A stretch of 6,126 nucleotides of DNA from Alphaproteobacteria bacterium (GTDB taxonomy: Bacteria; Pseudomonadota; Alphaproteobacteria; Sphingomonadales; Sphingomonadaceae), in NCBI GenBank assembly GCA_028293055.1, contig JAQGLD010000386.1, forward strand, positions 1-6,126, written 5' to 3'. Positions 1 to 5,812 of this stretch are shown piece by piece. The stretch's first letter is position 1. Each line of letters opens with the position of its first letter. The notes under the pieces are model-generated. The model was not told where the DNA came from. It ran no database searches and saw only the letters and a program-made list of their open reading frames with translations. Position numbers and translations under genes: made by a program.

Positions 1-2290
1 GGCGTTCGTCATCCTCGAGCAGGGAGCGCGCGATTCGCTTGGCGGTCGCGGTCGAGCCGGTGAAGGCTATCCCGGCGATCCGGCCGTCCTCAACCAGAGC
101 GGAGCCCATTTCGGGACCGCCCTCGGCGAGCACCAGCACATCCTCGGGAATCCCGGCATTGTGGGCGAGGCCGACCGCGTAGCCGGCGATGGCGGGGGTT
201 TGCGGCGCCGGCTTGGCGACCACTGCATTGCCGGCGACCAGAGCGGCCGCGACCTGGCCGAGGAAGATGGCGAGCGGGAAGTTCCAGGGCGCGATGCAGA
301 TCCACACCCCCCGGCCCTCGAGACGAAGCACGTTGCGCTCCCCGGTGGGCCCGGGAAGCTCGACCGGCTGCAGCCCGCGACGCGCCTCGGCGGCGTAGTA
401 ACGGCAGAAATCCGCGGCCTCGCGCACTTCGGCGAGCGCATCCGGAATCGTCTTCCTTGCTTCCTGGACGCAGATCCGCATCAGCGCGTCGCGCTCCTGC
501 TCGAGCAGGTCGGCGAGCCGGTCGAGACAGGCTGCGCGATACTCGATGCTCTCCTCCGCCCAGGCCGGGAAGGCGGCGAGGGCGCGGGAGATTTTTGTCT
601 CTGCCCCGGACTTCCCCCCTCCCGCTTGCGGAAGGGGCCGGAGGTGGTCCTGTTTGGGGGGCGGCGTGCCCACCCCCTGGCCCCCTCCCGCAAGCGGGAG
701 GGGGAACGACGCGACCACCCCCGCGACCCGCTCCAGCTCCGGCCAGTCGGCAAGGTCGATCCCGGCGCTGTTGCCGCGCACCGGCTGGTACAGGTCCCTG
801 GGCAGCGGAATACCGGGGTGGCGGGTGCCGCCGACCGCTGCGATCTTCCTGACCGGATCGGCGAGCAGGTCCGAGTCGCTGAGACTCTGGTCGGCAAGCT
901 GGTGGACGAAGCTCGAATTGGCGCCATTCTCGAGCAGGCGGCGGACGAGGTAGGCGAGGAGGTCGCGATGGCCGCCGACCGGTGCGTAGATCCGGGTGTG
1001 ATAGCCCTGCTCGCGAACCAAATTCTCGTAGAGTCCGTCGCCCATGCCGTGCAGGCGCTGGAACTCGAAGTCGCGGCTCTCGCCGGCCCATTCTAGCAGG
1101 GTGGCGACGGTCAGGGCATTGTGGGTGGCGAAGGCCGGGAAAATGTTCTTCGCCGCCAGCATGTCGCGCGCGCAGGCGAGATAGGAGACATCGGTCGAGG
1201 CCTTGCGGGTGAACAGGGGATAGTCTTCGAGGCCCTGCTCCTGGGTGCGTTTGATCTCGCTGTCCCAATAGGCGCCCTTGACCAGCCGCACCGAGATCCG
1301 CCGCCCGGTGGCGGCGCCGACGGCGTCGGCCCAGCCGATCACCGGCAGGCACCTCTTACCATAGGCCTGGACCGCCATTCCGAGCCCGTCCCAACCCTTG
1401 AGCGAGGGCAGACCGGCGACCGCCTCGACAATGTCGAGATGCATTTCGAGCCGCTCGCTCTCCTCCGCGTCGATGGTGAAGCCAATTCCGACATCCCTGG
1501 CCAGGGTCGCCAGCGCCTCGACCTGGCCGATCAGCGACGGCACGCAGGCGTCATATTGGGCGACTTCGTAGCGCGGGTGGAGCGCCGACAATTTGACCGA
1601 GATCGAATGGCCGCGCTTCGCGACCTTCCCGACCGACCGGATGGCATCCTCGTAGGATTTGAAATAGCGCTCGGCGTCGGGATAGGTCCGAGCCGCTTCG
1701 CCGAGCATGTCGAAGCTGGCGGTGAAGCCGGCATTCTCGCTCTTGTCCATGCGCCTGATCGCTTCGTAGATGTTGCGGCCCATCACGAAGATCTCGCCCA
1801 TCAGCCGCATCGCGGCGCCGACCGCCTGGCGGACGAAGGGTTCGCCGAGCCGGCCGATCAATCGCTTGAGGCTGCTCGCCTGTTCGCTCTCGCTGACCAG
1901 CGCACGGCCGATGACCAGTCCCCAGGTCGCCGAGTTGACCAGGGTCGAATGCGACTTGCCCTTGTGAGTCCGCCAATCGGCATTGCCGAGCTTGTCGGCG
2001 ATCAGTTGGTCCGCGGTCTCCGGATCGGGGACTCTCAAGAAGGCCTCGGCGAGCGACAAGAGGGCGATTCCCTCCGAGGTGTTGAGCCTATATTCCTGGA
2101 GGAACTGGTTGACCCAGCCCGACGACTGGGCGCGGCGAAGCTCGGCGAGCATGTTCAGCGCGCGATGCTCGACCCGCTGGCGGGCACCGGGATCGAGCGC
2201 GGCCGACTGCAGCAACGGCGCCAGCACCTGGGGTTCGGGGGCACGGTGAAGGGCGCGCAGCGCCTCGCGGGCTTCGGAAATCCTGTCCAT
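1..2290 (-). CDS. putA: Bifunctional proline dehydrogenase / L-glutamate gamma-semialdehyde dehydrogenase (PutA), C-terminus beyond window
   Basis: PutA oxidises L-proline to P5C with FAD, then glutamate semialdehyde to glutamate with NAD+; proline is used as carbon and nitrogen source. From the ATG at 2290-2288 the minus-strand frame stays open for 763 codons to the window edge. Residues about 1-500 are the helical arm plus proline dehydrogenase barrel: KGAYWDSEIK (338-347), FATHNA (387-392), LHGMG, RIYAPVG and RRLLENGANSSFV starting at R450-R451, the substrate-binding arginine pair of the family. The aldehyde dehydrogenase domain starts near 565 with PWNFP (668-672) and FTGST (743-747); its catalytic cysteine lies off the left edge. 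Full-length relatives have roughly 1000 or more residues. There is no N-terminal ribbon-helix-helix domain as in E. coli PutA, so autoregulation is unlikely. Residues about 529-560 are an extra Gly/Pro-rich stretch encoded by a palindromic repeat. No clear Shine-Dalgarno precedes the ATG, so the start is probable, not certain. Confidence 0.96.
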   Translation of the reverse strand, partial: MDRISEAREALRALHRAPEPQVLAPLLQSAALDPGARQRVEHRALNMLAELRRAQSSGWVNQFLQEYRLNTSEGIALLSLAEAFLRVPDPETADQLIADKLGNADWRTHKGKSHSTLVNSATWGLVIGRALVSESEQASSLKRLIGRLGEPFVRQAVGAAMRLMGEIFVMGRNIYEAIRRMDKSENAGFTASFDMLGEAARTYPDAERYFKSYEDAIRSVGKVAKRGHSISVKLSALHPRYEVAQYDACVPSLIGQVEALATLARDVGIGFTIDAEESERLEMHLDIVEAVAGLPSLKGWDGLGMAVQAYGKRCLPVIGWADAVGAATGRRISVRLVKGAYWDSEIKRTQEQGLEDYPLFTRKASTDVSYLACARDMLAAKNIFPAFATHNALTVATLLEWAGESRDFEFQRLHGMGDGLYENLVREQGYHTRIYAPVGGHRDLLAYLVRRLLENGANSSFVHQLADQSLSDSDLLADPVRKIAAVGGTRHPGIPLPRDLYQPVRGNSAGIDLADWPELERVAGVVASFPLPLAGGGQGVGTPPPKQDHLRPLPQAGGGKSGAETKISRALAAFPAWAEESIEYRAACLDRLADLLEQERDALMRICVQEARKTIPDALAEVREAADFCRYYAAEARRGLQPVELPGPTGERNVLRLEGRGVWICIAPWNFPLAIFLGQVAAALVAGNAVVAKPAPQTPAIAGYAVGLAHNAGIPEDVLVLAEGGPEMGSALVEDGRIAGIAFTGSTATAKRIARSLLEDDER
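616..637. repeat. Left hairpin of the putA-internal repeat
   Basis: Arms CCCCTCCCGC (616-625) and GCGGAAGGGG (628-637) surround a TT loop. Nine of ten positions pair, with one mismatch (C621 against A632). The decayed base suggests the element is not brand new, or that this copy belongs to a slightly divergent arm type. Confidence 0.85.
681..704. repeat. Right hairpin of the putA-internal repeat
   Basis: Arms CCCCCTCCCGC (681-691) and GCGGGAGGGGG (694-704) surround an AA loop and form a perfect 11-bp stem. Relative to the left hairpin it is inverted, as in paired REP-type elements. Confidence 0.88.
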
Positions 2291-2485
2291 GGCGCCGAAT
2301 AACGCCTTCGCCGTCGAATGTGTCGCTTATTATTGCTCGAGCCCGGGCGGCGTGGCTCGCAAACCGGGTGATTCGAGCGCTCCTCCTCGCCCGGCAACTC
2401 GCTGAGCATCCGCACGGCCGCGCATTCCGTAGCGTCGCCGATACGGGGCTTGAGTCCAGGGCGCACCTCGCTCAAGACCGCGTCC
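2291..2485. promoter_or_regulatory. Divergent intergenic region between putA and the hydratase-thiolase genes
   Basis: This 195-bp gap separates divergently transcribed putA (minus) and the MaoC gene (plus), so it should hold both promoters. The only AT-rich patch is around 2326-2335, reading AATAATAA on the minus strand about 40 bp from the putA start. It could be part of a -10 element, but no well-spaced -35 box was found. A TTG at 2450 extends the hydratase frame upstream. No adjacent Lrp/PutR-type regulator gene or clear operator was seen. The promoter role is inferred from gene orientation. Confidence 0.4.
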
Positions 2486-2941
2486 ATGCCCATCGTCAGC
2501 CTCGACGAAATTCGGTCGCGCGTCGGCAGCGAGATCGGTGTTTCGGACTGGATCCTGGTCGATCAGGCGCGCATCCTTGCCTTCGCGGACACAACCGAGG
2601 ATCGCCAGTTCATCCATGTCGATCCGGCCGCGGCCGCTCTGACTCCGTTCGGCGGGACGATCGCGCACGGTTTCCTCACCCTGTCGCTGCTCAGCCGGAT
2701 GGCAGCCGAGGTGATGCTCGTTCCCGAGACATTTCGGATGGCGGTCAATTACGGGTTCGACAGGGTGCGCTTCATCGCCCCGGTCCGCGCGGGAAAGCGA
2801 GTCCGCGGTCGTTTCGTCATGGCCAGCGCGGAGGAGAAGCGCCCTGGCCAATGGGAAATTCTTCACCATGTCAGCGTCGAAATCGAAGACGAGCAAAAGC
2901 CGGCGCTCGTCGCCGACTGGATAGGACTGATTTTCGTGTAA
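2486..2941 (+). CDS. MaoC/NodN-like (R)-specific enoyl-CoA hydratase (hot-dog dehydratase)
   Basis: This 151-residue protein is a single hot-dog-fold MaoC-type hydratase, expected to add water to trans-2-enoyl-CoA to give (R)-3-hydroxyacyl-CoA in the cytoplasm. The hydratase signature is at residues 34-46, FADTTEDRQFIHV, with D39 and H44 as the expected catalytic pair. It is followed by PFGGTIAHGFLTLSLLS (54-70), typical of the NodN-like subfamily, and by VRFIAPVRAGKRVRGR (94-109), the usual second conserved strand region. Length is normal for a single-domain member. The ATG at 2486 gives a conventional N-terminus; a TTG at 2450 in the same frame would add 12 unconserved-looking residues. Neither start has a strong ribosome site. 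A thiolase gene starts 51 bp downstream on the same strand, supporting a shared acyl-CoA role. The physiological substrate is not evident. Confidence 0.9.
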   Translation: MPIVSLDEIRSRVGSEIGVSDWILVDQARILAFADTTEDRQFIHVDPAAAALTPFGGTIAHGFLTLSLLSRMAAEVMLVPETFRMAVNYGFDRVRFIAPVRAGKRVRGRFVMASAEEKRPGQWEILHHVSVEIEDEQKPALVADWIGLIFV

Positions 2942-2980
2942 CCCCGTCCGTCCCGCGACCGAGTTGCGGAGCGAATGACA

Positions 2981-2986
2981 GAAGGA
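2981..2986 (+). promoter_or_regulatory. Ribosome binding site deciding the thiolase start
   Basis: GAAGGA lies six bases before the ATG at 2993. It selects that ATG over the in-frame ATG at 2975, which lies upstream of the site and has no comparable purine tract. Confidence 0.75.
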
Positions 2987-2992
2987 ATCGCA

Positions 2993-4171
2993 ATGACTCG
3001 CCAAGCCGTGATCGTCTCCACCGCCCGCACTCCGATCGGCCGCGCCTATCGCGGCGCGTTCAACGCAACCCCTTCCCCGACCCTCGCCGCGCACGCGATC
3101 CGCGCAGCGGTAGAGCGCTCCGGAGTCGATCCTGCCGAAGTCGAGGATTGCCTCATGGGCGCGGCGCTGCAGCAGGGCGTGCAGTACACGATCGGCCGCA
3201 CCGCCGCTTTGCGCGCCGGCCTTCCGGTGACCACCGCCGGCATGTCGATCGACCGCCAATGCGCCTCGGGGCTGATGGCGATCGCCACCGCAGCCAAGCA
3301 GATCATCGTCGACCGCATGGATGTGCTCGTCGCCGGCGGAGTCGAATCGATCTCGCTCGTGCAGACGCCCGAGATGCGCCTCGGCGCCGATTCCGAACTG
3401 GTGGCGATGCACAAGGACATCTACATGCCGATGCTGCAGACCGCGGAGGTCGTCGCGAAACGCTATTCGGTGAGCCGTGAGCGGCAGGACGAATATTCGC
3501 TCCGTTCCCAACAGCGCACCGCCGCCGCCCAGGCCGCCGGCCGGTTCGACGACGAGATCATCCCGGTCACCGCGACCATGAAGGTCACCGACAAGGCGAC
3601 CGGAGAGTCCAGCAAGAAAGAGGTGACGATCGCAAAGGACGAGGGCAATCGGCCGGAGACGACGATCGAGGGCCTGCGCGGCCTCCAGCCGGTGATGGGT
3701 CCCGACGCGGTGATCACCGCCGGCAACGCTTCGCAGCTCTCCGACGGCGCCTCGGCCTGCGTGCTGATGGAGGCGGGCCTCGCCGCCGAGCGCGGCCTGA
3801 CCCCGCTTGGCCGCTATGTCGGCATGGCGGTCGCCGGCACCGAGCCCGACGAAATGGGCATCGGCCCGGTCTTCGCAGTTCCCAAATTGCTGAAGCGCTT
3901 CGGGCTTGGAGTCGACGATATCGGCCTGTGGGAGCTGAACGAGGCGTTCGCGGTCCAGGTGCTCTACTGCCAGGACAAGCTCGGCATACCGGACGACAAG
4001 CTCAACGTAGACGGCGGCGCGATCTCGATCGGACATCCGTATGGAATGTCGGGGGCGCGGATGACCGGCCATGCCTTGATCGAGGGCAAGCGCCGCGGGG
4101 TCCAATGGGTCGTGGCGACGATGTGCATCGGCGGCGGCATGGGCGCGGCCGGCCTGTTCGAGGTGCTGTGA
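2993..4171 (+). CDS. Thiolase (acetyl-CoA C-acyltransferase / acetyltransferase)
   Basis: This complete 392-residue thiolase has the normal family length. Such enzymes cleave 3-ketoacyl-CoA with CoA, or condense acyl-CoA units, in the cytoplasm. All catalytic elements are visible: the nucleophilic cysteine C90 in DRQCASG, GGVESIS (115-121), NASQLSDGA (245-253), NEAFA (316-320), H348 in [12 protein letters not shown], and the second cysteine C378 in [11 protein letters not shown]. The N-terminus [14 protein letters not shown] is standard. The start at 2993 is chosen because of the GAAGGA ribosome site; starting at 2975 would add six residues. The upstream MaoC hydratase suggests a beta-oxidation-like module, and the next gene begins 10 bp after the stop, so these two are probably co-transcribed. 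Degradative versus biosynthetic direction and chain-length preference cannot be read from the sequence. Confidence 0.95.
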   Translation: MTRQAVIVSTARTPIGRAYRGAFNATPSPTLAAHAIRAAVERSGVDPAEVEDCLMGAALQQGVQYTIGRTAALRAGLPVTTAGMSIDRQCASGLMAIATAAKQIIVDRMDVLVAGGVESISLVQTPEMRLGADSELVAMHKDIYMPMLQTAEVVAKRYSVSRERQDEYSLRSQQRTAAAQAAGRFDDEIIPVTATMKVTDKATGESSKKEVTIAKDEGNRPETTIEGLRGLQPVMGPDAVITAGNASQLSDGASACVLMEAGLAAERGLTPLGRYVGMAVAGTEPDEMGIGPVFAVPKLLKRFGLGVDDIGLWELNEAFAVQVLYCQDKLGIPDDKLNVDGGAISIGHPYGMSGARMTGHALIEGKRRGVQWVVATMCIGGGMGAAGLFEVL

Positions 4172-4178
4172 GGGGGAG
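4171..4178 (+). promoter_or_regulatory. Ribosome binding site of the OGFr-like gene
   Basis: AGGGGGAG begins on the last base of the thiolase stop codon and ends three bases before the ATG at 4182. The overlap with the upstream stop supports translation from a shared mRNA. Confidence 0.65.
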
Positions 4179-4181
4179 CGC

Positions 4182-4628
4182 ATGAGCGCCCTTTCCGACT
4201 TCCTCGCCGGTGTCTCGGTCGACGCCCAGGGGCGCGCCCTCGCCGACATTCTCGCTTATTCCGACGCCGAGCTAGAACGCCGCCACGATTTCATCCAGTG
4301 GCTGTTCCCGCTGCCCGATCCGAGCCGTGCCGTGCCCGGCTCGCCGGTGCTGAGCGGCGGCGACATCGCCGCGATCCGCGCTTCGGACCCGGCGCGCCGG
4401 AACCTCGAAGCCGCGGCCGGGCGCATGCTGGCCTTCTACGAAGCCAACGACCACTGGCTGGGAAGCCACGACCACAATCACCTGCGCATCACCCGGATCA
4501 TCCGCAGCCTGCGGCTGCTCGTCGGCGATTCCGAGGCGAATGGTTTTCGCGATTCTGTGCGGTCGCTTGCCGCGGCCGCCGGAGCGTCGATCAATCCGAC
4601 GACCCTGGCCTTCTGGGACGCGGCCTGA
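4182..4628 (+). CDS. Opioid growth factor receptor (OGFr)-related conserved domain protein
   Basis: This 148-residue soluble protein has no signal peptide or membrane segment. Residues about 4-60 carry the pattern of the OGFr conserved region: DFLAG, then GRALADILAYSDAELERRHD, then FIQWLFPLPDPS (37-48). Residues 97-114, HDHNHLRITRIIRSLRLL, are a second conserved block typical of the bacterial members, and the protein ends NPTTLAFWD. Length fits a stand-alone bacterial version; the large repeats of the animal receptor are absent. No enzymatic function is established for bacterial members, and receptor activity should not be assumed from the family name. The gene follows the thiolase by 10 bp and is therefore probably in the same operon, which may be functional or just convenient packing. 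The family call rests on recognised motifs, not a search. Confidence 0.8.
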   Translation: MSALSDFLAGVSVDAQGRALADILAYSDAELERRHDFIQWLFPLPDPSRAVPGSPVLSGGDIAAIRASDPARRNLEAAAGRMLAFYEANDHWLGSHDHNHLRITRIIRSLRLLVGDSEANGFRDSVRSLAAAAGASINPTTLAFWDAA

Positions 4629-4643
4629 ACTGGAGGCTTCAGG
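4624..4643. terminator. Weak inverted repeat spanning the two convergent stop codons
   Basis: CCTGAA (4624-4629) and TTCAGG (4638-4643) form a 6-bp stem with an 8-base loop. The left arm contains the TGA of the OGFr-like gene and the right arm contains the TGA of the reductase on the other strand. The gap between the genes is only 10 bp, so this is the only place for a bidirectional terminator, but the stem is short and there is no T-tract. Termination activity is speculative. Confidence 0.25.
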
Positions 4644-5700
4644 GAATCAGCCGGTCCGCGCGCAACCGCTCGAACAGGTCGAAGAAGGCGCGGTCGGTCG
4701 CCTGATAGGCGGTGAAGCCCAATTGGCGGCTCTTGCCCATGTCGGTGACCACCTCGATCGGGCGGCCGAGATCTGCATCGGTGTGCCAGGCGGAGGCGAG
4801 CCGGGTCAGATCGGGCTCGGCCAGGCCTTCGCGCTCGGCGATCGCGCGCCACAGCGGCGCATCGCCAGCCATCTGAGCTTCGAGCGGCCGAACCTCGCCG
4901 TCGAACGGGGCCGGCTCGATCCCGAACCAGTTGGCGATCCGCCCCCACATCCAGCTCCAGCGGAAGACATCGCCATTGACGATGTTGAACGCCTCGTTGC
5001 GCGCCGACGGAGTGGTCGCTGCCCAGAGCAGGTGCCGGGCGAGGATCCGCGCGTCGGTCATGTCGGTCAGTCCCGCCCACTGCGCGGAAGATCCGGGGAA
5101 GCGGAACGGGCGGCCGGTCTCGCGACAGAGCGTCGCATGGACGGCGAGCGTCGTCCCCATGTTCATCGCATTGCCGACCGCCCGGCCGATCACGGTGTGG
5201 GGACGATGCACGCTCCAGCCGAAGCCCTCGCGCTCGGCGGCAGCGAAGACCTCGTCCTCTTGTGCATAATAGAAATTGGCGATGTCGAGACGGGGCTGGT
5301 CCTCGCGAAACGGAGTTTGTGGCAGCGCTCCTTTGCCATAGGCCTCGAAGGGCCCGAGATAATGTTTGAGCCCGGTGACCAGTGCGACGTGGCGCTGGGC
5401 GCCCCCCGGGCGCAGGCCGTCGAGCAGATTGCGGACCATGGCCGAGTTCACCCTGATATTCTCGGCCTCGCTGTCCTGGCGCAGCCAGGTGGTGATGAAC
5501 ACCGCATCCGGCCGAAGATCGGCGAGGGCCGCTCTCGTGGCGGGCGCATCGAGCAGGTCGGCGGCGATCGGAGCTACGCCGGCCTGGGCGGTCGGACGGC
5601 GCGCGAGCCCATGGACGGTCCACCCCTCCGCGACGAGCAGCTCCGCAGTCGCGCTGCCGACGATTCCGCTCGCGCCTACGTCGAGTGCCGTTCCGGCCAT
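4639..5700 (-). CDS. Extended SDR oxidoreductase, progesterone 5-beta-reductase / iridoid synthase-like (PRISE) type
   Basis: This 353-residue NAD(P)H-dependent reductase matches plant progesterone 5-beta-reductase and iridoid-synthase relatives, which reduce the C=C bond of enones. The Rossmann motif is GASGIVG (9-15). LARRP (32-36), just after the second strand, carries two arginines that favour NADPH. The family's catalytic lysine motif is TGLKHYLGPFE (109-119, K112) and the catalytic tyrosine motif is NFYYAQED (142-149, Y144 or Y145); this replaces the classical YxxxK. Further family blocks are WSVHRPHTVIG (162-172), FRFPGS (199-204) and NEAFNIVNGD (235-244). The ATG at 5700 is preceded by GGAG at 5710-5707, six bases away. 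D7 in the first strand (TALDVGASG) is unusual, since a hydrophobic residue is expected there. The gene lies 112 bp downstream of a CoA ligase on the same strand and may share its transcript. The real substrate is unknown; steroid or iridoid activity is not implied. Confidence 0.88.
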   Translation of the reverse strand: MAGTALDVGASGIVGSATAELLVAEGWTVHGLARRPTAQAGVAPIAADLLDAPATRAALADLRPDAVFITTWLRQDSEAENIRVNSAMVRNLLDGLRPGGAQRHVALVTGLKHYLGPFEAYGKGALPQTPFREDQPRLDIANFYYAQEDEVFAAAEREGFGWSVHRPHTVIGRAVGNAMNMGTTLAVHATLCRETGRPFRFPGSSAQWAGLTDMTDARILARHLLWAATTPSARNEAFNIVNGDVFRWSWMWGRIANWFGIEPAPFDGEVRPLEAQMAGDAPLWRAIAEREGLAEPDLTRLASAWHTDADLGRPIEVVTDMGKSRQLGFTAYQATDRAFFDLFERLRADRLIP

Positions 5701-5790
5701 TTCATGCTCCGATTTCTCAGGGGGTAGAGGACCGGCCGCTTCCGGGCCCGCGCTGTTCGATAACCCCGACTGAAGGGCAGCGGTTCCGGT

Positions 5791-5802
5791 CCGGCCAGCC
5801 GG
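5791..5802. other. Small GC hairpin after the CoA ligase gene
   Basis: CCGGC-CA-GCCGG forms a 5-bp perfect stem about 10 bases past the ligase stop, in the 112-bp gap before the reductase gene. There is no T-tract, so it is only a weak terminator candidate or a chance GC palindrome. Nothing else recognisable was found in 5701-5812 apart from the reductase ribosome site at 5707-5710. Confidence 0.2.
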
Positions 5803-5812
5803 CCGCTCGAAG

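Larger units (their letters stand above)
612..706. repeat. Palindromic double-hairpin repeat inserted in frame inside putA
   Basis: A 95-bp GC-rich element is bounded by the inverted ends TTCCCCC (612-618) and GGGGGAA (700-706). Each end holds a hairpin with a CCCCTCCCGC arm, and the two hairpins are in opposite orientation (TT loop on the left, AA loop on the right). Between them, the stretch starting GGGGCCGGAGGTGG (634-647) is largely complementary to the CCACCCCCTGGCCCC region (670-684), so the whole element can fold as one long imperfect palindrome. This is the layout of REP/BIME-like intergenic repeats. Here it sits inside the putA frame, adds no stop codon, and encodes about 32 residues containing LPLAGGG and LPQAGGG. 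It falls in the linker between the proline dehydrogenase and aldehyde dehydrogenase domains. Exact insertion borders cannot be fixed without an uninterrupted homologue, and flanking duplications are not convincing. Confidence 0.85.

Noticed and set aside
612..706. CRISPR array or insertion sequence
   Set aside because: There is only one inverted pair with no regular spacers, and the element is far too short to encode a transposase.
609..710. Target-site duplication (GAC on either side of the repeat)
   Set aside because: Three bases, not symmetrically placed, are too short to distinguish from chance.
601..720. putA as a pseudogene broken by repeat insertion
   Set aside because: Codon phase was followed across the repeat and is preserved with no stop. 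Conserved domain sequence resumes immediately after it.
161..1096. 311-codon plus-strand open frame
   Set aside because: Antisense to PutA and crosses the palindromic repeat. No domain could be recognised.
90..1352. 420-codon minus-strand frame inside putA
   Set aside because: It is in another frame of the same strand and is extremely Arg/Pro/Gly-rich. The true PutA frame runs through the same bases with all its family motifs.
1121..2302. 393-codon plus-strand open frame across putA
   Set aside because: Antisense shadow of the conserved PutA frame, with low-complexity composition and no family motif.
2975..2992. Thiolase start at the upstream ATG
   Set aside because: The GAAGGA ribosome site lies after it and is correctly spaced for the ATG at 2993, which also gives the usual thiolase N-terminus.
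2330..4249. 639-codon open frame on the minus strand opposite the hydratase and thiolase
   Set aside because: It is antisense to two well-supported enzymes, has an Arg/His/Gly/Asp-rich composition with no recognisable domain, and is an expected by-product of GC-rich codon bias.
4478..5727. Long open frames on both strands overlapping the reductase gene
   Set aside because: The PRISE reductase frame carries the conserved motifs; the others are compositional shadows.
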